From contig CM046347.1 of the NCBI GenBank assembly GCA_025403435.1, positions 24,502,597 to 24,566,596 of the forward strand: a stretch of 64,000 nucleotides of DNA. Reading direction: 5' to 3'. Positions within the stretch are counted from its first letter, which is position 1, and every line of letters begins with the position of its first letter. Below, in pieces: positions 13,701 to 25,900 of this stretch. The stretch is from Artocarpus heterophyllus. Taxonomy: Eukaryota > Streptophyta > Magnoliopsida > Rosales > Moraceae. The notes beneath the pieces were generated by a model. It worked only from the letters and a program-made list of their open reading frames with translations. It was not told the origin of the DNA and did no database searches. The position numbers and the translations under genes are program-made.

Positions 13701-13826
13701 GACCCTGAACTTGGTTGCAAATCTTGACCTTGAATCCCAACCCTATCCATGAATGATGACCTTGACCTCGACCTTGATCCTAAATCCCGACCCCATTTCG
13801 AATGCCGACACCCCGATCGTGAATCT
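10723..13826 (-). repeat. Degenerate minisatellite, C-rich arm
   Basis: About 3.1 kb of the same repeat family inverted: words such as AATCCTGACCC, CCTAACCCTAACC and CCTCGGTCCC. The clearest telomere-like run (CCCTAACCCTAACCCCTAA) lies at 13493-13511. Open frames at 10624-10851, 11740-11943 and 13501-13740 are simply repeats read through and carry no domain. Confidence 0.85.
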
Positions 13827-14640
13827 CATTCTAAAACTTCAACTTATATATCAATTAATATGTTCTAAATATTTCATTTGTTTATTAATAAGCACTTTTA
13901 GTTTAAATTATACAATACGGTTTAAGACGGAAGTTTTTGATCGTATTTGATATCACGACATGTATTGCATTAATTTTTTATTTCGTACTAAATAATATAA
14001 TACATGAATGTCACCAAAGATTGTATTACTTTTAAATAATACAATACGGAGTGCTAATATGACGTAGCATACGTGCCGTAACTGTACTACATTATCATGC
14101 CTACATGGTAACCCATCTAATTAAAAGATGATATTTGAATTATTTTTTCATTTTAACTCTTTGTACTCATATATCTCTCCTAGTGTATGTTATATTACTT
14201 GCTTAGTGGTGTGGTGAATACTTAAACTCTTAAATTAATTAATTTTAAGTTTTAAACAAAAATGGTTAAAAAACTTACTTTCTACATGTACTCTTTTTCT
14301 TTTTAATAAAATAAACATTATCTATTCAGGAAATTCAAATACGCCTTTTTTGTTAAAAGGACTTACTTTCTACATGTAATCTTGTTTCTTTTTAATAAAT
14401 TAAACATTATCTACCTAGGAAGCTTAAATACGTCTAACTACTAGTATATTATTATTAATTAATTTTAACAAATATTTCCAATAATTTTTTTAAATTAAAA
14501 ACAATTTGTTAATGATAATTTAAGAACAAATATTTACAAAATAATTATTAAAATATATTGCTCTAGAGTTTTTTCTTTTTTAGAAATATTATAAAACTAT
14601 CCATAAATTTATGTTTTTTTTTTTTTTTCTAAAACAAACA
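13827..14640. repeat. AT-rich spacer with a 72 bp direct repeat
   Basis: No gene or known element is recognised. Bases 14273-14344 and 14361-14432 are near-copies of each other (period 88 bp), sharing ACTTACTTTCTACATGTA and TAAACATTATCTA. ACAATACGG occurs at about 13912 and 14040. Confidence 0.6.
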
Positions 14641-15595
14641 TACAATTTTGGGAGTGTTGGTTAAGGGATGGCTCATAGATGGAGATGAAATCTTGGGGGT
14701 CCTTCATTGCTATTTCTCAACTTTATTTTCTTCATTGAACCCCCCAACGAAGACCACAATGGGGTCACCTAGTGTGTGTGAATGGGAGGGTCAATGAGAA
14801 TGGAGGTTCTTTTTCGTTCGGCAAAAATGATGCGAAAAAAGCTCTATTTGCTATGAGGCCTACTAAGGCTCCTGGACTTGAAAGATTTCAAGTGATTTTT
14901 TTGCCAAAAACACTAGCCCTTTGTCAGAAGTGAGGTCACTTGAAAGTGTCTCAACGTGCTCGAATGGCGAAAATCGGCAGCAGGTTTAAAGAAAACAAAC
15001 CTGGTTCTCATGCCAAAGACAAAGAACCCATGCAAGGTTTCTAAGTATAGGCCAATAAGCCTAAGTAATGTCAATTTAAGATCATCACAAAGACGATTGC
15101 AAACAAAATCAAACGTTGCCTATTGTTGATTACCTAAACGTCAAAGTGCTTTTGATCCCCGTAGGGTTATTTCGGACAATGTGATTACTATCTTTGAGTT
15201 ATTACATTCTATTCGTAAGAAGGTAAATGGAGAAAAGGGCATCATGGCATTAGAACTCGACAAAAGCAAGACTTAAAATCGCGTCGAATGGGATTTCTTG
15301 AAAGCCATGCTAAGTCGGGTGGGCTTTGAATCCAGACTCATTTTAGTTATCATGGATTGTGTGACAACTCCAAAGTTAGCCTTTGTTATCGATGGGTTTC
15401 TATGCAGTCTTCTAGAGATTTAAGACATGGATGTCCTTTATCTCCATACCTATTCTTGATAAGCGCTCAGGGTTTATCAGCTTTGACTCGCCAATAGGAA
15501 CGATTGGGTCTACTTGAGTGGTTTGCTTATGCGAGGGGAGCACCAAAGCCACTTTTTTTTTTTATGATGATAGTGTAATTTTCTAAAGAGCCACG

Positions 15596-15937
15596 ATGGG
15601 TGATTGCAAAGCAATTAAAGAGGTACTTGGGCTTTATGAAGCTCCTTCAGGACAGGTGATAAACCTTGCTAAATGGTCGGTTTGTCTCTCACCAAACCTT
15701 GAGAAGGAAAACATGTTGGAACTTGACGATAAATTGAATCTTGGACCTGCAAAACAGATGGACTATATTTGGGCTTTACCAACTTTCGTTGGCCCAAACA
15801 AAAAAAGAGCATCCCAAATCATTAAGGAGAAGGTCAATTTTTCTCCTCAAAGTGGTACAAGCGGTCCGTACCTACAGAATGAGTGTCTTCCGCCTACCAT
15901 GCTCTCTCATCTAAGATCTCCAATCAATGTTGTCTAG
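15596..15937 (+). pseudogene. LINE A reverse transcriptase fragment
   Basis: The longest surviving open piece of LINE A (113 codons). It follows the YDDS core and includes the plant L1 pattern with SGQVINLAKWSVCLSPN and a downstream Y(I/L)WALPTFVG segment. Flanking reverse transcriptase motifs fall in other frames, so it is a remnant rather than a gene. Confidence 0.75.
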
Positions 15938-17064
15938 TTTTTGGTGGGGAGGAGGGAGGTCAAAACGGAAATTGCATTGGGTGAGATGGGACGTATTATA
16001 AAATGCAAAAGCGAGGGAGGCTGGATTTCAGAGATCTGGAATGCTTCAACCAGGCGCTTGTTGCTTGCCAGGCTTAGAGGATCATCCATAAATCAAAATG
16101 CCTAATGGTGGGGGTTCTCCGAGCTAAATATTTTCGAACCACAGGTTTTATTGAGGCACAGGTCAAAAGCAGTTATTCCTACATGTGGCGAAGCATTCTT
16201 TGAAAAATAAACTTATTCAGAAGGGTTTGTTGTGGCAAATCGACAGGTGTAGATTAAATGCTTTCGAAACCCCTTGGATCCTAAGAAATACTACTTTCAG
16301 ACTAATCAGACGTGCTACCGAAAATTCTAGAAACTTGTTTGTGGCAGAGCTAAGCGAAATTGGGCAGCGAAATATTGGTGAGATTAATGAAATTTTCTTC
16401 CGGTGGATCGTGAAGCAATCTCCAGTATCCCACCGAGCACCTTTGCTCAAGAAGACAGGCCTACGTGGTTTTAGGAGGAAAAAGGTTTTTTTTTTTCAAT
16501 AAGGTTAGGCTATAGACTTGTGATCGAATATAAATTTGAGACGTCTATGTGAACCGAAAGAAAGGAAAAGCCCTAGTGGAAACAGCTTTATAGTCTAAAA
16601 ATCCCAGGAAAAGTTGAGCACTTTATGTGGCGAGGTTTTAACAATGTTCTCCTGACGATGGGAAACCTAAGGAAAAGAGGCGTTGACTATCTTTCTTTTT
16701 GCCCTCATTGTGGCTTTTAATGAAGATGCTTTTCAGGCCATTTGGGAGCGTCCTCAATCACAAAAGGTATGGCTACATTCCCCAATACACAAGTGGACTG
16801 ATCGGTGTAATCAATGGTCTTTTAGCGGTGTCTACTTATTCTTACTCGAATCCATAGCTGCCAAGGAATTGGAATTGTTTTGTATGGTGGCGTGGATGAT
16901 ATTGAAATATAGGAATGCTCTTGTTCATGACAATGCTACCATATTTGTGGAAGACTTATTAGAGGCTGTTGGCTCTCACCTTGAAGAATTTCAGCGGTGT
17001 CAAGTTGTTAACTTGAAGCCTTGTAATCCAAGGCCAAATTTTGATCATTCTTGGAATGCCCCTT

Positions 17065-17272
17065 GTTGAGGGATTGGGTTTCCGGCCGAGCCTGGTTGGA
17101 TTAATGTCTAGGAAGCAACTAAAAACCTCTTATTCAAGAGGTTAAACGTTCGAACCCAGGGGACGCGTTCCCCCGCGAGAGGCAAATCTACGCAGAGACT
17201 CCCCAAGCAGCCACTTCGGCAATACATTCAAGGGACCCGCCAGGCTCCGGTAGAGGAACCCAATCCCTCAAC
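17065..17272. mobile_element. Short inverted-repeat element inside LINE A
   Basis: About 207 bp bounded by TTGAGGGATTGGGTTTCC at 17066 and its near-complement GGAACCCAATCCCTCAA ending 17271. Flanks TGCCCCTTG and CACCCCTTC share six of nine positions and may be a decayed 9 bp duplication. Removing the block joins the LINE segment WNAPC to CGELKLNVDAA, so it is an insertion. It contains a short hairpin (CCTCTT/AAGAGG) and a GTTCGAACCC box resembling a tRNA B box. Confidence 0.6.
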
Positions 17273-17721
17273 ACCCCTTCTTGCGGTGAGTTGAAGCTGA
17301 ACGTGGATGCTGCTATGGTGAACTCTCTCGGTTTTTTCTTTGTTGGAGGAGTGATCTGGGACTAAGAGGGAGTGGTTCTAGGAGCTTTTGCGAAATGTAT
17401 AAACAGCACTGTTACGCCTTTTGTTGCTTAATGTCATGCCATTCGTGAAGGTCTCCTCTTTGCGGCGGCAAATGGATATAGGATTAATACCACGAAGTCT
17501 GATGTCAGTAATCAATTTTGATAACAAGGAATGTGAACTCGGCATACATCGTGTTCTCATTGCTGACGCTGTCTGTGTACTGATTGACGTTGTAACCGTA
17601 ACAGTGCTTCTGTGCCCCGAGATGCTAATGGGGTAGCTCATCTTTTAGCAGAAGTGGTGTTGCTTATGGTGTTTCTACTTTCTGGACTAAGTCTTTGCCT
17701 AATTGGTTATACAGTGCTATT

Positions 17722-17775
17722 GTAACTGACTTTGTTTCTTATTAATGCGTAACTGACTTTGTTTCTTATTAATGC
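17722..17775 (+). repeat. 27 bp tandem duplication near the LINE A 3' end
   Basis: A 27 bp unit starting GTAACTGACTTTG occurs twice in direct succession just before the poly(A) tail. Confidence 0.9.
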
Positions 17776-18002
17776 AAGTGCAGCAAGTTTCCTATAAAAA
17801 AAAAAAAAAAAAAAAATCTAGCATACATGCATGTAGCATGGAATATCTAATAATATATAACGAAATAATGATACATCCCGACTCGTCTCAATAGTCTTAT
17901 GAATACAACAACATGACTTTGTAATTAAAAGCCACTAATTTCGAAGTAGGGAAAAACATTTCACACAAGGGTGATTTTTAAACATATTTTTTGGAAGGTT
18001 TT

Positions 18003-18063
<61 letters not shown>
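18003..18063. repeat. Compound (CA)n(TA)n microsatellite
   Basis: About ten CA units followed by about twenty TA units. The overlapping open frames on both strands at 17961-18191 are by-products of this repeat. Confidence 0.95.
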
Positions 18064-18068
<5 letters not shown>

Positions 18069-19660
18069 CATATTACTAATATATACACACCCGTATCTAA
18101 AATCTCTATTTTTTTTAAAGATCTCAATGTCGGCGAAAAAGGAAAACAAATGCAAACTCATACTAATTAAGGCGGAGTACAAATAACGCATGCTTGGTCC
18201 AATATCGGTGAAACATCATCTATTCCAACCAAGGGCAATTCACGAAAACAGGGTAACAAGCAAACATGATGAGTTCTCTCTAAGGTAAGCATCATGAGTC
18301 CGTGTTTAAAGTGTTAACTCCACAACTTTACAAAGCCTTAACTAAGGTCCTTACTATTGTTATCCAAATGCAACTGACCAAATTCTCTAAAAGATGTCAC
18401 CAGAGTTCTAAAGTAATCAAGTCTTAATGCGTTTTGAAACCTCTATTTAGAACGAAACTAATGATTTTAACTTTCAAACCCACTAATCTCTTGAGTAAAA
18501 TTAGAGTTTATCAATCTTCTATGACGAAGGTTTCGGCCTCTAATTCATATGTTTAGGATCATTTCAAGGGGCCAAGAGCATGTCCAAATATAATAGTCAA
18601 TCTACACATCAATTAGAGTTAAAAAGGAGACATTTGTGTACTTTCAGGTTACACCCAGTTGGCCAGTGGGGGACAAAGTAATCCGACAGCTTTACTAGCT
18701 TCTTACCAAACTTGTAAAATGCACAAAAAATCACTCACTTGTTAGAAATGGGCACATGCTAGTGCCTTGAAAAGCTCTAAATATTTAGTTTTCAAATATC
18801 TAATCCATTTTCCAAAATTCATTTCGTACAAGACTAGAATTCAATCAAAAAAGGGTTCTTCAAAGAGGGATTAATTTAACTGTCTTACTAAACTTGCAAA
18901 TTGCATAACTTAAGCTAGCCGAATCCTTTTCAAAAGATTCAAAGGGCAAACTGTCATTTAATATATCTCTGTTGAGTTAGAAATAAAGTCTAAAATCTAT
19001 TTTAACACAAATCCCAAATATTAAAACAATCATAAGATAGCTATTTGTCATTAGTCACAAAACTCAAAAACAAATTATTAATCTAAAAGGTATGCCTCTA
19101 AATCTCTATGTTACTCTGATTCAAGTTCTAATGAGATCAAATAGGGTCCCCAAACTCTTTTAAACAAGAACCTTCATCGGCATAAGTACTAGACAACCTA
19201 AACTACAATTTTTCATCTCCTTGGCATTTCATCAAATCTTATATATGCAAGCATGTGTGCTATTCATTCATACATCAACAATAAGCTTCTAAGTTTTCCA
19301 CGAGCAACTCTCAAATTATATAAGAAACAGATCCAACCATAAATCTTGAAGAACATAGCCAAGAAAAAGCAAAATATATAAATCCTTCAAAATCAATCAT
19401 AGATCCTCCATGTCTCATTAAACATAATTCACACTCGTCATCACCTTAACCCAATATTTCATAACGAGGATTTCATATATGCATGGCCGATTTACATAAC
19501 ACATACGGATGTCCTTTCGTTCTCCTCGTTGTTACGAACTCATAGAGATAAGAATCACTATATTTCAACTTGAAATGAGAGTGCTATGGAGTTTTGAACT
19601 TTAAACTTCCAAGGAGGAAAGAGAGAGAGCGAGAATCAATCACTAAGAGAGAGACGGGGA
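18064..19660. other. Unrecognised intergenic DNA
   Basis: AT-rich sequence with no convincing ORF, LTR end or known domain. GAGA-rich sequence lies at 19620-19660. It could be eroded transposon DNA or unannotated noncoding sequence. Confidence 0.4.
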
Positions 19661-19675
19661 GAGTGTGTCCATTAA

Positions 19676-20800
19676 GTGAAGGATTGGGGAGAAAAGGAAC
19701 CGTCCCAGACTAAAAGTGGGTGGAACTTCGTGTGGCAACTTCCGCTTCCTTCCAGGATTAAGATTTTTCTATGGAGGTGTTTTCATGATTTTCTTCCTAC
19801 TAGAGTCAACCTTCACAATCACCAGATTAAGTGCATCAAGGTATGCCCGAGACTCTAGGAGGCTTCTGAAACGTGATGCTATCGGTGATGTCTGAGATAT
19901 CTGTCAATTTGCTGCTCAATTTTGAGGTAATTCATGTCGTGATTTCCTGATGTTTATGTTCGGAAGTTGAAAATGAGGAATTTGCGGATCTAGCTACCTT
20001 GTTGTGGGTCTTTGGCACGAACAAAACAAATTTCTACATGGGGGGAGGCTGAAGAAAGCTGAGGACGTGTTCGAAGACGCAGGTCTTTGGTTGTACGATT
20101 TCCAAACGGCCCAACGCCGTGAGAAAGTCCGAAGCTGGGTTGATTGGGTTTTTGAAATTTTTAATCCACCCAACAAAATTTTGGATGAGTTGATTGTTAA
20201 TTGAAACCGGCCAGTCAACCTAAATTTTAAAATCAACTAACCCATAATTAAAGTTTGGACGAGTTGATTGAGTTGAAGATTATTAAAAATGAAAAAAAAA
20301 GTCAAAACCAACAATTTAACTCAAAATAAATCAAAACGCTGAATCAATAACATATTGCTTTTATAAAGCTTCAACATTGCCTCGGTAAGTCATAAACAAA
20401 TATAAAGACAGGCAATTCACAACACAAGTTCAAGCACGTTAAATCATAAATTAACAAATAAATCATAATAAAAACTTATACAATAAAAATACTATGAATC
20501 ATTAACAAATATAGTGTAAAATTGTCAATTTTCAACTCCAACGTAGTGCTTTAATATATAAAATATATATTTTATATATTTTACTCTTTATATAAATAGT
20601 TTGAGATGCATTGTGAAAATCCCAACCTAAAACCACCCAATGAATTCATAGGTTGGATTAGGTTAACTCAAACTAGTTGTTGGGTTCAGGTTAACTCGGG
20701 TTAGATTGGACAAGTTAATTAGGTTCATCGGGTTTTTTGTTCACCCCTAAGGCCCAAGATTCAATTAGACAAGAAGTGTACAAGTGGGCTCCTCCCTGCT
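19676..20800 (+). mobile_element. LINE B, left part (zf-RVT to the start of RNase H)
   Basis: The frame at 19676-19858 shows the zinc-binding reverse transcriptase tail domain (pattern WNFVWQLPLPSRIKIFLWR). A second piece at 20004-20130 has the LWHEQNKFLHGG-type linker of plant L1 elements. After an unrelated insertion (about 20138-20748) the LINE resumes in frame with a QEVYKWAPPC segment ending 20800. The element continues at 49802, where RNase H begins. Many stops; a pseudogene. Confidence 0.75.
20138..20748. mobile_element. Unclassified repeat inserted in LINE B
   Basis: AT-rich block interrupting the LINE frame, rich in GGGTTNNGTTGGGTT-like words at its right end and ending near GTTCACCCCTAAG. 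Such TTGGGTT-rich, CACCCCTA-ended sequences are common in small plant repeats. No matching inverted end is visible on the left, so the class and exact ends are unclear. Confidence 0.4.
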
Positions 20801-20893
20801 TGTCACGCACTAGGGTACGGAATGTGACGCGACGGTTAATTAAGATAATTTAATAAGAATTTTACTAAAAACGTAAGTTTAAGCATTTAGACT

Positions 20894-22906
20894 TGTTGGA
20901 AACACGGTGCGTAGCAGAATTTTAAAATTTTTCATCAGAGTTATTTCCAAAACACAAGTTTGACATGCTATATGTATAAATTATATAGATCTTACTAACC
21001 TTTGTGTGAAGAACCTCTGCAACCTGTGTAGAGAAGTAACGTTCCAGAAGAGCCTCAATCAACTGGTCTTCTTTGCTATTCTCTATCCATAACCGGAGTG
21101 AGTGTGGGTTCACACGTTCAGCTCTTCCACCGATGACTTTCCTTCCAACCAAGAGAGAAAACCCAAAGCTAGTGTTTGTGATTTGTGAACAAAAGCTCTC
21201 AGGAAGTTTTTAGATGCTCACTAGAAGAGTATCACTCTTAATCTCTCCATTGATCTGCGTAAATCATGAGACTCACTCCCTTTTTTTATAGCCATCGGTC
21301 CTGGGGTCAGTCCTTATCAGATTAGGTCTCAAAAACTCAAAACAGAATCAAGTTCGGATCAATATCTAATAAGATCCGCGTGAAAACGCGTAATCTTATC
21401 GCTCGCTGATCGGTAGAAAGAACAGCCTGATCGACAGGCCAAACAGGCCCCATCAGCAGGCCGAACTCCCGTGAAAAAATCTCCGTGAATCTTTTATTTT
21501 CCACCCGAGATTCTATAGGATAAAGTCTCAGTTTTGATTCAAATAACCCAATAGAGAAGATATCTGATCAAAACAAACTTTATCAAGATAATCTCTAAGA
21601 AAATAAATCAATTCACAATAATTCTACAAGTTTATCTTGATTTAATTTATCCAAAATTAAATCAACTGATAAACAGGCAAGAATTATTTGATCCCAAATA
21701 ATTCAACAAGTATATCTTAAATTAATTTTATTACAAAAATTAATTCATCCAATAAACAAACATGAATTATTTGATTCTTACAAATTTTAAACCAATCTGA
21801 TAATTCTGACATAAGTCACCAATTATTGGAAAAGCACGCCGTGTCGTTACAGGATTTTGTGAGCTAGCAAAGGGGACCAAAATGGACCTATAAAGTTCAA
21901 GCTCACGATAATTATGAAACCCAATATCCCAGATATACATTTCACAATTATCAACTCCAACGCTACTCCACTAAAAGCTTGGAGCTGCACTCTCGAACTT
22001 TATAGAATTACGAAGCTCGTGTAGCTAAGTCTCCATGACATATCATAGTGTATCGCATCCCCATATGATCATCCATAATCGGCTTAAGGACAAGTTCTGT
22101 CTTACCTTCCCGATTATTTTTATCTTACGTTCCATTGTCTCACCATTAGAAAACTTACCATCCAAAGATAGTATACCATTCGGTTACACCTATGTATCCA
22201 AATGGTTGAGCGCTCCAGTTTTCCAATTACAGGACAACGCATATAAGAGGATATCATTACTCCTAAAGAGGAGCTATGGATTCCATATCTATGAATAACA
22301 AGTCTACGCTATCAAGAGTCATGCCTCCAACGTACCGGCATGCATGCCACTATAGAGATGTGGGAGTCACCCATTGGTACATCAAAAGACACAAGTCGAG
22401 ACAACGGGCCCATTATTCATCTCAGGATTAAGATACAATACAAATGATTGTCTAAAGTGAATCGATTTGCCAAGACAGAATTATTAATCCAAATCAATTC
22501 ACTTTATGTCCCGATCCAACACATCGTCACCTATGACAACGCGCCAATGTTTCTATTCACGGAGTCCAACTCCGATGGCCAAGACAAACCATCTCCCAAA
22601 AGGGATATAGACAACATAACAATCTTTACATGAATAAAGCGCCCAACTTTATTCCCTCGATTGCGGATCATATATTTTAGACCATCACCTTAAGAGTCGT
22701 GTCTACCGCATAATCATCCCATCATATGCCCAACTCTTAAGGTTTAGACTGACAGTCTCAGACTACTGTTTGCTTATCATACATTCAACAAATATGAACG
22801 TAAAGAGGACAATATTTGGTATATATAAATGAATAAATTCTTTATTGATAAAAATGTCTCCAAAAACGTATTACATTTTTACTCCTTAGAGCATACATGT
22901 CTAACA
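20894..22906 (-). repeat. Copia LTR1 (3' LTR of internal 1), chimeric
   Basis: Starts TGTTGGAAACA and ends ATGTCTAACA. To about 21810 it shares variants with LTR4 (for example TTTAATTTATCC where LTR2 and LTR3 have TTCTAATTGTCC). From about 21910 to the end it is nearly identical to LTR2 and LTR3. It therefore appears to be a recombinant of two LTR lineages. Confidence 0.85.
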
Positions 22907-22921
22907 ATCTCCCACTTGCAC
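22907..22921 (-). other. Copia polypurine tract (internal 1)
   Basis: The minus strand reads GTGCAAGTGGGAGAT directly before the 3' LTR start TGTTAGACATG, the position where plus-strand DNA synthesis is primed. The same tract occurs at 30630-30644. Confidence 0.8.
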
Positions 22922-25900
22922 TAAGTGAGTAAATACTGCAAATTTCGCATCCCCATAGCTTCCACATGCCTTTCGAAGACTCTCCCAGAAAGTGTCTTCG
23001 TAAATGGATCAGCTAAATTGTCCTCTGACGCGATCTTGCACACCGTGACATGCCCGCTCTCAACGAAGTCCTTTATCACATGATACTTCCGATCAATATG
23101 CTTACTCTTCTTGTGAAATCTTGGTTCCTTAGCATTAGCTACCGCCGCACTGTTATCACAGTACAGTGATACCGCTTTATCCATACCAGGAACTACCTCA
23201 AGATCCCCAAGGAACTTGCGGAGCCACACTGCTTCTTTCGAAGCATCACTAGCCGCCACATACTCGGCCTCCATCGTTGAATCCGAAGTGCAATCTTGCT
23301 TCGCACTTCTCCAACTGATGGCACCGCCACCCAGAGTAAACACAAACCCCTGAAGTCGATTTCCTAGAATCCAGGCAGGATTGAAAATCCGAATCAGTGT
23401 ATCCTAGAGGAGTTAAATCCTCACCCGAATACACAAGCATATACCCTCGAGTCCTTCTCAGGTACTTGAAAATATGCTTTACCGCAACCCAATGGTTCGG
23501 TCCTGGATCCGCCTGAAATCGACTCACAATCCCGACCGCATAGCTAATATCCGGTCGAGTGCAAAGCATGGCATACATGAGACTACCCACTGCCGAAGCA
23601 TAAGGCACCTTCTTCATGTATTCTCTTTCTTCATAAGACTTTGGAGAGTCTTTCTTAGAAAGAGTAATTCCAGACCTAGATGGTTGCCCACCTTTCTTGG
23701 AATCCTGCATTGCAAACCTCCTGAGAATTTTATCTATGTAGCCGGCCTGTGACAAAGCTATCATTTTGTTCTTCCTATCCCGAAAGATCTGGATACCGAG
23801 AACAAAATTAGCCTCACCCAAGTCCTTCATGTCAAACTGCTTGGTCAACCATAATTTGACCGATGACAACGCCCCAACGTCATTGCCAATTAGCAGAATG
23901 TCATCTACATAGAGTAGTAGAAAAACCACCTTCCCATTCTTAATGTGTTTGTAAACACATGGTTCATCCACATTTTGTGAGAACCCATAAGTCTTGATCA
24001 CTTGATCAAATCTTATGTTCCAAGAACGAGAAGCCTGCTTAAGTCCATAAATAGACTTTAGCAACTTACAAACCTTACCCTCTTGACCCGTGACCTTGAA
24101 CCCGTCTGGTTGTTCCATATAAATGGACTCATCAAGATAGCCATTCAGAAAAGCCGTCTTGACATCCATCTGCCAAATCTCGTAGTCGAGAGCGGCAGCT
24201 ATGGACAAGAGAATCCGGATGGACTTAAGCATGGCTACAGGCGAAAAGGTTTCCTCATAATCGATTCCTTCCTTTTGCGTATAACCCTTAGCTACCAGTC
24301 TAGCCTTAAAGGTTTCGACCTTTCCATCCACTCCTCTTTTCCTCTTGTAGATCCACTTACACCCTATGGGTTTTACCCCTTCGGGAAGATCCACAAGCTC
24401 CCAGACCCGATTAGTCTCCATAGACTTCATCTCAATGTTCATGGCCTCTGTCCAGAGTCTTGAATCAACATCCTCCATAGCTTCTGCGTAAGTATAAGGA
24501 TCCCTGTCATGTTCATCCGGTTCAGCCAAAAAGACCTCCCCATTGAACATATACCTCTCAGGTTGACGCCCGATCCTCCCACTACGCCGAAGCCCCTGAG
24601 GTTGTTGTTCAGGTTTGTTTGGTTTTTCTACACCGATCGGAATGGTTTCGTTCGGAACCTCCGGAGTAAACGGATTACCCCTCAACTCCTCAAGCACCAC
24701 TTTGCTTTGAGGTTTAAAGTCGTTCATGTAACTCTCCTCAAGGAAAGTTGCATTAGTTGAAACCACGACTTTATTTTCCTTTGGGTTATAAAAATAACCC
24801 CCTTTAGTCCCTTTTGGATATCCTACAAACACGCAAACTTCTGAACGTGCTTCCAACTTATTCGGATCCTTAAACAGGACATGAGCTGGACATCCCCATA
24901 TGCGAATATGGTTTAAGGATGTCTTCCGTCTTGTCCACAACTCGTGAGGAGTTTTAGGAGTATGGTTTAAGGATGTCTTCCGTCTTGTCCACAACTCGTG
25001 AGGAGTTTTAGGGACCGATTTTGAAGGCACATTGTTCAAAAGATAACATGCGGTTTGTAGTGCATATCCCCAAAAGGATAAAGGCAATGATGAATAACTC
25101 ATCATGGACCGAATCATGTCCAACAAAGTCCTATTCCTTCTCTCTGCTACGCCATTCTGCTGCGGAGTGCCCGGCGCAGTCAAATGGGATAAAATCCCAT
25201 TCTCTAACAAGTGTCCCAAGAACTCATCAGAAAGGTATTCCCCACCTCGATCAGATCGAAGTGCCTTTATGGGTCTACCCAATTGCTTTTCCACTTCAGC
25301 CCGAAACTCCCTGAACTTATCATAAGTTTCGCTTTTGTGGTGCATTAGGTACACATACCCATATCTTGAGTAATCGTCAATAAAAGTAACGAAGTACTCA
25401 TACCCTCCTCGTGCCCGGATGTTCATCGGTCCGCAAACATCACTATGCACAAGTTCTAGAACCCCTTCGGCCCTATTGCCCTTAGACCCGTATGGTCTTT
25501 TGGTCATTTTACCCTCCAAACAAGACTCACATTGAGGTATAGATTCCACCTTTAAGTGACTTAAAGGTCCATCCCTTACCAACCTTTGAATCCTATTTAG
25601 GTTAATATGGCCAAGGCGCAAATGCCAAAGATAAGTCTTATTAGAGTGAGAAGTTTTAAGTCTTTTTGAGTCATTATCATTTATCTCAGCATTAAGCAAT
25701 AGGTCCATCTTAGGTTTGATAAAATATAGATTATTTTGCATCCATCCAGAACAGATAAAAGATTTGTTTTTACGAATCACCACTTTTTCATTAAAAGATA
25801 CCACGTAGGAGTCTTTAAATAAAGAAGATACAGAAATTAAATTCCTTTTAAATTTAGGAACATAAAAACAATCTCGCAAAATTAAACTCCTATAATTATC

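Larger units (their letters stand above)
14640..17817 (+). mobile_element. Decayed L1-type LINE (LINE A)
   Basis: Translating the three plus frames gives, in order, plant L1 pol pieces: a KAPG motif near 14870; the RPISLSNV/ITKTIANKIK region at 15049-15115; a MALE-type motif near 15243; RDLRHGCPLSPYLF near 15420; a YDDS active-site core at about 15563-15575; a thumb region at 15596-15937; zf-RVT with HFMWRGF near 16620; and an RNase H start with LKLNVDAA at 17290. It ends in about 22 A at 17796-17817. Stops and frameshifts are numerous. No ORF1 or endonuclease is seen, so it is probably 5'-truncated near 14640. Confidence 0.85.

Noticed and set aside
9868..13740. Open frames within the minisatellite
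   Set aside because: Translations of tandem repeats (for example GSRFKTGVK-like runs); no start context or domain supports coding.
17130..17170. A tRNA gene suggested by GTTCGAACCC
   Set aside because: No acceptor stem or D arm can be formed around it; it sits inside a small inverted-repeat insertion.
17971..18186. Open frames on both strands over the CA/TA tract
   Set aside because: Produced by dinucleotide repeats.
20823..20835. TGTGACGCGACGG as the left end of the solo LTR
   Set aside because: Its flank CGGAA does not match the right flank; starting at TGTCACGC (20801) gives CTGCT/CTACT and restores the LINE frame.
22035..22298. 87-codon open frame repeated at 29758-30021 and 36783-37046
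   Set aside because: It lies inside the near-identical copia LTRs, antisense to the element; conservation reflects LTR duplication, not protein selection.
24083..25325. Plus-strand open frames across the copia pol region
   Set aside because: They are antisense shadows of the minus-strand gag-pol and contain no domains.
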